NCBI GenBank assembly: GCA_944384205.1
Contig: CALWSL010000021.1
Span: 1 to 51,432, forward strand
Direction of reading: 5' to 3'
DNA length: 51,432 nucleotides
DNA from: an uncultured Acetatifactor sp.
Lineage (GTDB): Bacteria; Bacillota; Clostridia; Lachnospirales; Lachnospiraceae
How positions within the stretch are numbered: position 1 is the stretch's first letter; each line of letters starts with the position of its first letter. The notes beneath the pieces were generated by a model that saw nothing but the letters and a program-made list of their open reading frames with translations, ran no database searches and was not told the origin of the DNA. Position numbers and translations under genes: made by a program. Shown here piece after piece: positions 16,024 to 23,645 of this stretch.

Positions 16024-16971
16024 ATGAAAAAGAAAACAGCGATTTTAATATTAGGTTTGGCGGTTGCATTATCTGTAGGGGCTTGTGGAAATAAAGATAA
16101 TTCAATAGAGCCAACAGAGACAACGAAAGCTACTGCTGTTGTGCAGGAAACAGAGAAGCAAGATTATGAAACAGAGGAAGTAGAAACACAGGAAATTGAG
16201 ACACAGATAGAGGAAACAGAAGAGGTGAACTTGTGGGAACAGGTAGGAATAAAGGACGGAATAGGAACTGTTTACAATGGTGAGACAGTAGAACTTGTTC
16301 GTCACGGCGAAAATGCTTGTTGTATATATGCAGGATATGAGTTTGAAGAACCGACAGATTTTGAACAGTTTGCAAATGTTGATATCTGTTATCAAGATGT
16401 AGATATCAAATTACACGTTGAGGAAAGTCATAATTGCAAAATATTGTTGTCCGGCAACTATGAACTGGAAGAAATAGGAAGTTTTAATAATGAGTGTGGG
16501 AAATATTATAATTTAATGGTTAATGGCAGTTGTATTGCTTGGATTGATGTGGAAGGAGATAGCCCGGAAACAGCATTGGAGAATTGCAAAGTTAATGGTT
16601 TTACATTGTACCCTGTTGAAGGAATTACGTTAAATGGATATGAATTCAATGATTTGCAGATGTGTAATGTGGTAAATTATTTTGGAAATCCAAATAATGT
16701 GGTTTATTACGTTTATGATGAAGGATGCTATGATATTGATTATGGCAATGAACAAATTTTATATTCGTATAGGGAAGAAGTTGACTACATAAGCTACAGC
16801 GAAAAATATGGGAGCCTTGTTTCATATTGCAACGCTTCATCGTTAGATTTTTTTACAAAAGATGGTAAAAGTGTTGACACAATACAAATATCATTATTAC
16901 TTAGCAAGGAAGAAATTCAATGGCAAAAAGATTTGGAACAGCAAGACGTGACAATAGAAGAAAATGAATAG
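16024..16971 (+). CDS. Lipoprotein with acidic linker (2 of 3)
   Basis: This 315-residue protein starts at 16024; the longer frame from 15973 lacks a signal peptide context. It has a KKK-hydrophobic signal and lipobox LSVGAC with Cys21. An acidic ETQEIETQIEETEE linker much like that of the first lipoprotein follows. The mature domain contains several Cys (ENACCIYAGYEF, HNCKI, NECGKY) and is unrecognised. It is probably co-transcribed with its neighbours (about 100 bp after the first, 14 bp before the third). Confidence 0.8.
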   Translation: MKKKTAILILGLAVALSVGACGNKDNSIEPTETTKATAVVQETEKQDYETEEVETQEIETQIEETEEVNLWEQVGIKDGIGTVYNGETVELVRHGENACCIYAGYEFEEPTDFEQFANVDICYQDVDIKLHVEESHNCKILLSGNYELEEIGSFNNECGKYYNLMVNGSCIAWIDVEGDSPETALENCKVNGFTLYPVEGITLNGYEFNDLQMCNVVNYFGNPNNVVYYVYDEGCYDIDYGNEQILYSYREEVDYISYSEKYGSLVSYCNASSLDFFTKDGKSVDTIQISLLLSKEEIQWQKDLEQQDVTIEENE

Positions 16972-16985
16972 GAGAGCGACATATT

Positions 16986-17747
16986 ATGAAAAAATTGATG
17001 ATTGTAACAGTATTGATTTTTGCACTTAGTACAATAACAGCGTGTGAAAAAACAGAAAATAATCAACAGGAGTATTCGCAGAACGTTGAAACTATTAATG
17101 ATTTGCCCTCACAGGATGAAATAGACGGAGCGTTTTACATGGTGGAGGAAGCTGAACGGCAAGATAATTATGATGGTGCGGATTATACGAAAATAGAAAT
17201 TCCAGTAAAGGTGTCATTGACTGCCAGTGAGACTACTCCAATAAATTTATGCGTACCAGAGGAATACTATGTTGATACATTACAAGTACTGGACGGAAAC
17301 GCAATAATAAAATTACAAGCGTATGCGAACGGTATTGCAGAGCCATATTGGATATATCTGAAGGTCGGCATTCGTAAAACAGAGCAATTAGATAATGGAG
17401 CGGACAGTTCGGCAGAGGAAATAGCAAATTCACAGTATGATTTGAAAAATAATGAGTTCAAGGGGTATTCGATTGAAAGAACATTAACAGGGGATGGTGA
17501 TTCTTATAAGTTTATTTATGAAAATGAGGAAGAGGGGTGGTATATAGATGGTGACGGAATTAATTGCAGACCAATGCGACACGCAATGAAATATTTTGAG
17601 CAAAGTGGATATACCATAGATTTGGATTTAATATCATTCAATGACAGTAGGGAAGAGGGTTCCAGTAAGTTTTCATATTCCTATATTTTGAACAATGAAG
17701 ATATTGAGTATGACATTTTGGATTCGATATTCATTGAAGTACAGTAG
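16986..17747 (+). CDS. Lipoprotein (3 of 3)
   Basis: This 253-residue protein has a signal peptide and lipobox STITAC (Cys20). The mature part (IPVKVSLTASETTPINLCVPEEYYVDTLQVLDGN...) reads as beta-strand rich. It lacks the long repeat linker of the other two but shares the overall plan. It follows the second lipoprotein by 14 bp with GGAGAGCGAC before the start, so the genes are in one operon. Function unknown. Confidence 0.8.
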   Translation: MKKLMIVTVLIFALSTITACEKTENNQQEYSQNVETINDLPSQDEIDGAFYMVEEAERQDNYDGADYTKIEIPVKVSLTASETTPINLCVPEEYYVDTLQVLDGNAIIKLQAYANGIAEPYWIYLKVGIRKTEQLDNGADSSAEEIANSQYDLKNNEFKGYSIERTLTGDGDSYKFIYENEEEGWYIDGDGINCRPMRHAMKYFEQSGYTIDLDLISFNDSREEGSSKFSYSYILNNEDIEYDILDSIFIEVQ

Positions 17748-17896
17748 TTTCCTATTTGAAGCCATTGCAACATAATGTTGTTGTAGTGACTTCTTTTGTA
17801 GTTGCTGTCCTTTTAATATACATCATTCTTAGATAAGATATATGTTTTTTGTAAGAAGAAAACATCATACAAGCAATATTTAAGGAGGCACATATT

Positions 17897-18088
17897 ATGG
17901 GAATATCATTCAAGAGTGCAAGAAAAGACAACATCATAGGCATGGTTATGATTTACCCCGACGGACATCCACGAACTGTACTTATGGCAGAGTTGCCAAT
18001 AGACGGAGACTGGCGTGCAGATGTAGACTTCTTTGATGAAGTTGAGAACGCATACAAAAAGCGTTTACGCAGAGCATTAAGAAGATAA
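17897..18088 (+). CDS. Small hypothetical protein (63 aa)
   Basis: AAGGAGG lies 9 bases before the ATG, a strong site. The protein (MGISFKSARKDNIIGMVMIY..., ending KKRLRRALRR) has a basic C-terminus that might bind nucleic acid. A terminator follows at 18109. I do not recognise it. Confidence 0.65.
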   Translation: MGISFKSARKDNIIGMVMIYPDGHPRTVLMAELPIDGDWRADVDFFDEVENAYKKRLRRALRR

Positions 18089-18108
18089 AACAATATTATC
18101 AAAGTAAG

Positions 18109-18138
18109 AGCATTGCCAGTTGGTAGTGCTTTTATTTT
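18109..18138 (+). terminator. Rho-independent terminator
   Basis: AGCATTGCC and GGTAGTGCT pair over 9 bp with two G-U pairs around an AGTT loop, followed by TTTATTTTT. Confidence 0.8.
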
Positions 18139-18243
18139 TGCAAAGCTACATAAAATTGCTACATTTTTAGGGACTAGTGAGAAGGCAGTTAGGAGCGTAT
18201 TTTTCAATTTTTATTGAAAATTTATATCCTTTGAGAGTAAACT

Positions 18244-18379
18244 TATAAAAATGAAAATGTGAATATTTTGAAAAAAATGTATTAGAAATTTTTGTGGAAA
18301 GATTGAAAAATTGTACTAAAAAATTATGTGGGAAATTTAAAAAAGTGTATTAGAAAATTTTTGCAAAGAGTTGAAAAGG
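18244..18379. repeat. 34-bp iteron-like tandem repeats in a 640-bp gene-free AT-rich region
   Basis: Three units start at 18278, 18312 and 18346 with exact 34-bp spacing (TGTATTAGAAA.., TGTACTAAAAA.., TGTATTAGAAAA..). A weaker unit at 18244 keeps the phase. Each has an ATTTTTGTGGAAAG..TTGAAAA-like second half. Between 18139 and 18774 no gene is visible; the rest is AT-rich. Iterons in such a position suggest a replication origin or a binding array for an element-encoded protein. Confidence 0.6.
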
Positions 18380-18774
18380 TATAAAATGTCAGGATTTTAA
18401 GGTTTTTTAGAAAAAAATTAAGGTTTATGTGTCAGAAAATAAGGGGATTGAAAAGTTTGACTATGTGCTTTTTCCTCAAAAAATGTGAATAAAAAGTTGA
18501 AAATAAATTGATGCAGAAAATGACAGTTAAAGGGTAAAAATAGTAAAAAAATATAAGGAACACATTTAGAAAAAATGTTTTTGTTTGTATACGATTAGCA
18601 ATGAATGCGGTAATTTTATATTACTCTACAAACTCCACAATTACACAATAAATTTTGAGATAAAACCCCTTGTATTCCGTCAATAGCCCTGTTGAGCTGT
18701 CAGCGTTAATATGTATTTGTAAGGAAGTAGTAATAAAACAAATAAAAAATGCAAAAGCACGGAGGTAAAGAATT

Positions 18775-19269
18775 ATGTGTACATTTTTAGTGAACGGGAA
18801 CTACTTAGGTCAGCGTCTGATTGGTTATGACTGCTACGATTCCAAGTCAAAGGGCTTTATCGGCATGAGCGAAAAACAGATTGCGGATAAATTGAAAAGA
18901 GGCGAGCGAGTTTACGGTTTTACACTTGTTACAGAAAATGAAGAGGATAAACTGGTTCTTGATGTTGACGGCTTCAACATGACGAACTTACAGTTAAAAA
19001 GTGGCGTGAATAATCTGTCATGGCTGAATGAAAATTCTGACTGTTGTGATATGAATATTGGCTTGATTGTAGTAGCTGTATTTGTGGAAAATGGTAAAAG
19101 AGTTTATGAGACGGTCAATGCCCGTCATGCCCGTGTCACTTATGAAGAAAGCAAGTTGCGTATGCTGATGGAAATAGGCGTATCGGTTGGAGGGGTAAAG
19201 TTAGAAAAGAATAAACTGGTCTTATGTGAGGGTGTTGAACTCTTTGGCGAAGTGAAAGAAGGTGCATAA
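18775..19269 (+). CDS. Hypothetical ICE-type protein (164 aa)
   Basis: ACGGAGG lies 9 bases before the ATG. The protein (MCTFLVNGNYLGQRLIGYDCYDS...) is soluble, with no membrane segment or known catalytic motif. The central VLDVDGFNMTNLQLKSG region may be a beta-rich fold. It is the first gene after the iteron array and is closed by its own terminator. I recognise this style of protein only as common in clostridial integrative elements; function unknown. Confidence 0.7.
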   Translation: MCTFLVNGNYLGQRLIGYDCYDSKSKGFIGMSEKQIADKLKRGERVYGFTLVTENEEDKLVLDVDGFNMTNLQLKSGVNNLSWLNENSDCCDMNIGLIVVAVFVENGKRVYETVNARHARVTYEESKLRMLMEIGVSVGGVKLEKNKLVLCEGVELFGEVKEGA

Positions 19270-19289
19270 GGAATAAGCAATAATAGCGG

Positions 19290-19330
19290 ATAAGAGTTTG
19301 TTGGAGCAGTCTGACAAACTCTTATTTTTG
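19290..19330 (+). terminator. Rho-independent terminator
   Basis: ATAAGAGTTTGT (19290-19301) and ACAAACTCTTAT (19314-19325) form a perfect 12-bp stem followed by TTTTTG. Confidence 0.9.
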
Positions 19331-19508
19331 CATTATCTGCATTTATTAGAAAAGGTGTTGCTGTTAAATATGTTAATGGGAGTGAAAATGTTTCTGTGTT
19401 GCTTTTGTAAACTGTTGTTGTTGGCATTCTGCCATAGTAACCAAAATAAAAGATGATTTTTGGTTGCACAGATAGTATAATGGGGTTCAAAGGATGGTGT
19501 AAAATGTC

Positions 19509-20204
19509 ATGGCAGAAACAAAACGATACATTTTAGATAAAGACAACGGCTTTAATGTAATAGTAAATTTGTATATTATACGATATTTATATTCACACAT
19601 GAAGAAAGCAGCCTGTTTTGAGATAGTGGATAGCGAGAGAAAAAAATCAGTGGATTTTTATAATAATGTGGTTGGAATTACAAGACAGCGTATATCAAGA
19701 ATGTTGCAGGGTGCAAGATTTGAAATGTCTGCCGAAGATAGGAAACGTCTAAGCGGTATGTTTGGAATATCAGAAAACTATTTTGAACGGGATGGAATTT
19801 GTTTTCAGCTTGGCAGACTGGAGAAAACGGACTGGGAATGTTATTTCAATGACCGCTACGATGCAGGATATAACGTATATGATTATGACAGAATAAAAAA
19901 ACGGCATATTTCCAATGTTGAGGAAACTCTAAAGGTACTTTGTTCCAAAGGGGCATTGGAACGAGATTATGAAACGAGTACACCAATTTATTATGTCTAT
20001 TATTATTTTAAAAACGGAGCAACCTATACAGAAGAAAGTAATCTTACAAAATTTTTGAAACTGCTGTCGCAGTTGTCATTTTCAGATTGGGAAGAAATTG
20101 AGGATAACGTAGACAGTTTGGAGCATTACCAAGGTTTATTAGAAAAACACAGCCATTATGTAAAGGTGGTAGCAGAATATAAGCGGTTAAAAGAGAAAAA
20201 ATAG
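19509..20204 (+). CDS. HTH-containing hypothetical protein
   Basis: This 231-residue protein has a phage-repressor-like HTH at about residues 50-90 (NVVGITRQRISRMLQGARFEMSAEDRKRLSGMFGISENYF). A helical C-terminal region follows (SNLTKFLKLLSQLSFSDWEEIEDNVDSLEHYQGLLEKH). It may be a copy-control or maintenance regulator of element B. A weak AAAGGATGG site precedes the ATG. The gene is closed by its own terminator and is followed by the structured leader. Confidence 0.65.
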   Translation: MAETKRYILDKDNGFNVIVNLYIIRYLYSHMKKAACFEIVDSERKKSVDFYNNVVGITRQRISRMLQGARFEMSAEDRKRLSGMFGISENYFERDGICFQLGRLEKTDWECYFNDRYDAGYNVYDYDRIKKRHISNVEETLKVLCSKGALERDYETSTPIYYVYYYFKNGATYTEESNLTKFLKLLSQLSFSDWEEIEDNVDSLEHYQGLLEKHSHYVKVVAEYKRLKEKK

Positions 20205-20219
20205 GCAGTCAGACACGAG

Positions 20220-20255
20220 AGAGCGTATACATTTGGAGTATATGCTCTTTTTTTA
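20220..20255 (+). terminator. Rho-independent terminator
   Basis: AGAGCGTATAC (20220-20230) and GTATATGCTCT (20238-20248) form an 11-bp stem followed by seven T. Confidence 0.88.
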
Positions 20256-20449
20256 ATGGTGGTACATATAAAAACAATAGCATAACAAATAGAAGCGAAT
20301 GGAGTTGCAAATAACGTATAAAATGCAGATAAATGTATTATTACAAATAAAACAAGAGGCATATTTTAATGGGTATTGTCACGTTATAATAAGCACATAA
20401 GGTTGAAATAGAGAGGAGATGAAAAAGACTACATAGGGTAGAAGTATAT

Positions 20450-20558
20450 CGTACCTTGACAAAAAGTAGGCTGTACATATCTGCTGGTACGGAGCAGGTA
20501 TGTATGGACGGCTCATATTGAAATTATCAGCGACAACGGATGAACCCCGACCGTACCA
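20450..20558 (+). ncRNA. Structured leader with potential pseudoknot
   Basis: TACATATCTGCT (20474-20485) and AGCAGGTATGTA (20493-20504) form a 12-bp stem with one wobble, leaving the loop GGTACGG (20486-20492). The loop is perfectly complementary to CCGTACC at 20551-20557 and matches CGTACC at 20450-20455 over six bases. A very short frame (AUG-AAA-AAG-ACU-ACA-UAG) with a GAGAGGAG site begins at about 20420. It lies in the gene-free 20256-20665, upstream of the 320-aa protein. It could be a copy-number or translation switch, or a DNA-level site. Confidence 0.5.
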
Positions 20559-20665
20559 AGGGGGAAGTCTGTCAATACAACAAACCTTATGATGCAGAAT
20601 CATAAATTAACTATAAATATAACAGCTGTTAATCATGCAAGTGACAGTTGAGAAAGGGAAAAATC

Positions 20666-21625
20666 ATGGAAGAAGTAAAACACAATGCTCTTTTAGAGAG
20701 CGAAACGCTAGGAGCAATAGATGAAGCTGTTAATATTCTTGGCACACAAACAGGGGTGTTAAGCAATGCCTTGAAGCTGATGGATGGGAAGTATGGCGGT
20801 GCATTTTATGTGCGGTACATCTGTGACACAGGCAGAGGCTGTGGATGGTTGCAACTGATAATCGAATACCCAACTGGAACGGTGCAGACACAACTGCTGT
20901 GTAAAAATGTCTGCAAGATTAGCAGTTATGAAGAGGATGGCTTGGGAGAGGTCGAAGGCATTTCTTATCAACATAAGCCTAATGGAGAAATGGCAGTTTA
21001 TAAACCACATATCACGGATAGTATGCGTAGTGGATTTTATGACAGTATGCGAGTGTATGAGCGTCCTAATATGCCTATTCCGATGAGGGTGCTGTGGCAA
21101 CGTATTGTGGAGAATTACGCAGAAATACCAGTCTTGGAGTTGACAGTCAAAAGCTCTTTGCAGGATGTTTATAATGCATTGATAGAGTATGGAGAAGATT
21201 TCATTCAGCGTGACATTTCAAGACTCGGAAATGGATATATATTGCTGACGAAAAGTGAAGTAGAGGAGACTGTTTCCAAACTGGGGTATTCTTTGCAGGA
21301 AGTGCGTACAGAATTTGCACTTCGTGGTTTATGGGTAACCGACAAAAATACTGGTGGTTATCAAAAAACTAGAAAAGTTGACAAGAAAAACTGTAGGTTC
21401 TATGCGTTGAAAACAGAATTGCCAAGTGATAAAGGTGCAGAGTGCAAAGCAGTTGACAATGTTGCGTATGCAGAGACGATTCCACATACAAAAGAAAATG
21501 CAGAAATTGAAAAGTTAAAGTCTGAACTTGCTAAAATGAAAAAGGAAAGGGACGAAATGACACAAATTGTGTGTGAGCGAGTACCTGATTTAACACAGCA
21601 GGAAATAATGAAAAAACTACTTTAA
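20666..21625 (+). CDS. Hypothetical protein with C-terminal coiled coil
   Basis: This protein is 319 residues from the ATG at 20666, preceded by GAGAAAGGGA. I see no known catalytic motif. Residues about 170-230 (SSLQDVYNALIEYGEDFIQRDISRLGNGYILLTKSEVEETVSKLG) resemble a winged-helix pair. The last ~50 residues (KENAEIEKLKSELAKMKKERDEMTQIV) form a coiled coil. Its place behind a structured leader and before xis-int recalls replication or regulatory genes of small elements, but no Rep motif is visible. Function unknown. Confidence 0.65.
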   Translation: MEEVKHNALLESETLGAIDEAVNILGTQTGVLSNALKLMDGKYGGAFYVRYICDTGRGCGWLQLIIEYPTGTVQTQLLCKNVCKISSYEEDGLGEVEGISYQHKPNGEMAVYKPHITDSMRSGFYDSMRVYERPNMPIPMRVLWQRIVENYAEIPVLELTVKSSLQDVYNALIEYGEDFIQRDISRLGNGYILLTKSEVEETVSKLGYSLQEVRTEFALRGLWVTDKNTGGYQKTRKVDKKNCRFYALKTELPSDKGAECKAVDNVAYAETIPHTKENAEIEKLKSELAKMKKERDEMTQIVCERVPDLTQQEIMKKLL

Positions 21626-21698
21626 AATGAAAATACCATAAAACATAGTAACCCAACAGAACGAACCAGTGATATTGAGATATTATTGGAGGTTCAAA

Positions 21699-21905
21699 AT
21701 GAATCAAGAAATTAATGTGCCGCTATGGCACAAATACACGCTTACGATTACGGAAGCCAGTGAGTACTTCAATATTGGCGAAAAGAAACTGCGTCAGATG
21801 GTGCAGGAAAATAGCAGTGCTGATTTCCTGCTTAACAACGGTGTGAAAGTACTAATCAAGCGAGAAAAATTTGAGCAGTTTCTTGATGAAACGTGCAGTA
21901 TTTGA
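21699..21905 (+). CDS. xis: Tn916-type excisionase of element B
   Basis: This 68-residue protein has the Tn916 Xis length and pattern: VPLWHKYTLTITEASEYFNIGEKKLRQMVQENSSADFLLNNG. The ATG at 21699 is chosen because GGAGG lies 8 bases upstream; the longer frame from 21669 lacks such a site. It should direct excision by the downstream integrase, about 100 bp away. It is clearly related to the excisionase of element A but diverged. Confidence 0.88.
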   Translation: MNQEINVPLWHKYTLTITEASEYFNIGEKKLRQMVQENSSADFLLNNGVKVLIKREKFEQFLDETCSI

Positions 21906-22008
21906 AATTCAAAAATTACCTTTAAAAAACATTTGCAATTCCCTTTAGGTGGCGTTACAATCCCCCACCCAAAGGGAATAAAAAAATAAATTGCAGGAGG
22001 ACAAGGCT

Positions 22009-23289
22009 ATGGCAGAGAGTTTCAAAAGAAAAGACAGCAGAGGACGCATTTTGAGGGAGAACGAGCAACAGAGAGCAGACGGCAGATATATGTATGCGTA
22101 CAAAGACCCGACAACAGGAAAGAAAATGTTTATTTACAGTTGGAAGTTAGAGCGCAACGATAAGACACCGGCAGGGAAAAAGATTGACCTGTCATTGAGA
22201 GAAAAAGAGAAGCTAATAGAAAAGGATTTGAGAGACGGCATTTCCTATAAGGCAGGCGGTATAACGGTGCTTGAACTGGTGGAGCGGTATATCAGCCTAA
22301 AAACAAAGGTACGTCCGACAACGAGGGCAGGATATAGGACAGTAGTAAATGTGTTAAGAGCAGACCCATTTGGGCAAAAGAATATTTCTACAATAAAGAC
22401 ATCCGAAGCGAAAATGTGGTTGATTAGTTTGCAGGACGGCGGACGCAGTTATTCATCCATACATAGTATTCGTGGAGTAGTAAGACCTGCTTTTGCAATG
22501 GCGGTGGAGGATGATTTGCTTCGTAAAAATCCATTCGATTTTGAATTGGCAAAGGTACTGATAGATGATTCTGTCAAGCGTGATGCACTGACACCAAAGC
22601 AGGAGCGGGATTTTTTGAAATTCATCAAAGAAGATGAATATTTTAGTCAGTTTTATGACGGGATATTTATTCTGTTAAAAACAGGCTTGCGTATCAGCGA
22701 GTTGTGCGGTTTGACAATTCGTGATATAGATTTGCAGGAGCGAACAATAAATGTGAATAAGCAGTTACAATATACTGGTGGAAAGAAAGCCTATATTGAG
22801 CAGACAAAAACAATAGCAGGAACAAGGGTGCTTCCAATGAGTGACGAGGTGTACGAAGTATTTAAGCGTGTCATTTCAAGCAGGAAGAAGCCCAAGGTGG
22901 AACAGATGATAGATGGTGTCAGCGGTTTTCTGTTCTTGGATGATAAGGGAAAACCAATGTTGGCATACCAGTGGGAAAAGAAGTTTCAACACTCTGTTGA
23001 GAAATATAATAAAACCTATAAGGTGGAATTACCCAAGATTACGCCCCACATATGCAGGCATACTTATTGTACAAATATGGCAAAATCGGGAATAGCAGTT
23101 AAGACTTTGCAATATCTCATGGGGCACGCAGATATAGCAACTACAATGAATGTATACACACATCTCAAATTAGAAGATGCCAAGGACGAATTGGAACAAC
23201 TGAAGGTAAGGGAACAGCTTAAAAAGGAGATGGCATTGGTGGATATGGAGTATGCCAAGAAAGAATTAAAGAGAGTAAGTGTAGTTTAG
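22009..23289 (+). CDS. int: Tn916-type tyrosine integrase of element B
   Basis: This protein is 426 residues from the ATG at 22009 (GCAGGAGG upstream). It aligns along its length with the element A integrase and Tn916 Int: N-terminal arm-binding domain (KDSRGRILRENEQQRADGRYMY), core-binding domain and catalytic domain. Catalytic residues are Arg in LLKTGLRISELCG, His-x-x-Arg in ITPHICRHTYC, His in YLMGHADI and Tyr in MNVYTHL. A C-terminal extension of about 20 residues (EQLKKEMALVDMEYAKKELKRV) is absent from the A enzyme. It lies unusually far (1.58 kb) from the att core because a cargo block sits between. Confidence 0.94.
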   Translation: MAESFKRKDSRGRILRENEQQRADGRYMYAYKDPTTGKKMFIYSWKLERNDKTPAGKKIDLSLREKEKLIEKDLRDGISYKAGGITVLELVERYISLKTKVRPTTRAGYRTVVNVLRADPFGQKNISTIKTSEAKMWLISLQDGGRSYSSIHSIRGVVRPAFAMAVEDDLLRKNPFDFELAKVLIDDSVKRDALTPKQERDFLKFIKEDEYFSQFYDGIFILLKTGLRISELCGLTIRDIDLQERTINVNKQLQYTGGKKAYIEQTKTIAGTRVLPMSDEVYEVFKRVISSRKKPKVEQMIDGVSGFLFLDDKGKPMLAYQWEKKFQHSVEKYNKTYKVELPKITPHICRHTYCTNMAKSGIAVKTLQYLMGHADIATTMNVYTHLKLEDAKDELEQLKVREQLKKEMALVDMEYAKKELKRVSVV

Positions 23290-23294
23290 AAGAA

Positions 23295-23328
23295 GTCAGT
23301 AGAAAAAGGGGCAGAGGTACAAAAGTGG
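23295..23328 (+). repeat. Direct repeat left of the cargo block
   Basis: GTCAGTAGAAAAAGGGGCAG followed by AGGTACAAAAGTGG matches 24678-24708 with few differences. It starts 6 bp after the integrase stop and contains the motif AGAGGTACAA (23313-23322), a candidate integrase arm site. Confidence 0.75.
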
Positions 23329-23415
23329 GAGATAAAAGAGGCAAAAGTACACACTAGATGAATAATCGATTTTCATCCCCCAGTTCATCTTTTTGAAATT
23401 TATTCGAACATACGG

Positions 23416-23475
23416 TTGACAAATAATGGAAAAGGAAATATAATGTTGTTAGCACTCAAAAGACGCGAGTGCTAA
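23416..23475 (+). promoter_or_regulatory. Consensus sigma-A promoter with CIRCE (HrcA) operator
   Basis: TTGACA (23416-23421), a 17-bp spacer and TATAAT (23439-23444) are perfect consensus. Four bases later lies TTAGCACTC (23449-23457), 9 bp and GAGTGCTAA (23467-23475), a perfect CIRCE element. CIRCE is the operator of the heat-shock repressor HrcA and normally precedes groES-groEL or hrcA-dnaK. Here the downstream gene is not a chaperone. Confidence 0.95.
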
Positions 23476-23576
23476 CAACTGCTTTCCGTTGAGTAATTAA
23501 AAGAGTATTACCGGGTACCAGAAATTTAATTATTATCAACGTTCATTTATAGATAAAAAATTTGGAGGATAAAGAA

Positions 23577-23645
23577 ATGTTGAATCAAACAGAATTAATT
23601 ATCAGAAAAAAATGGAGGTATTATATTGACGAAATTGATGGTTAA
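23577..23645 (+). CDS. 22-codon leader peptide upstream of the cargo gene
   Basis: TTGGAGG lies 8 bases before an ATG that opens MLNQTELIIRKKWRYYIDEI followed by DG and a stop. Its end overlaps the TTG start of the next gene in another frame, and that gene's ribosome binding site lies inside it. The layout suggests translational coupling or is the remnant of a gene that once followed the heat-shock promoter. Its sequence is not GroES. Confidence 0.45.
   Translation: MLNQTELIIRKKWRYYIDEIDG

Noticed and set aside
17752-17943. Minus-strand frame of 63 codons beside the third lipoprotein
   Set aside because: It has no ribosome site and overlaps the start of the well-supported gene at 17897.
18138-18774. 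CRISPR array reading of the AT-rich repeats
   Set aside because: Repeats are imperfect and contiguous with no spacers, and no cas genes are in the window.
20379-20603. Minus-strand 74-codon frame across the structured leader
   Set aside because: It has no ribosome site. The inverted repeats explain the conservation better than a protein.
23416-23645. Remnant of a groES gene downstream of the CIRCE promoter
   Set aside because: The 22-codon frame does not resemble GroES and no chaperone sequence follows.
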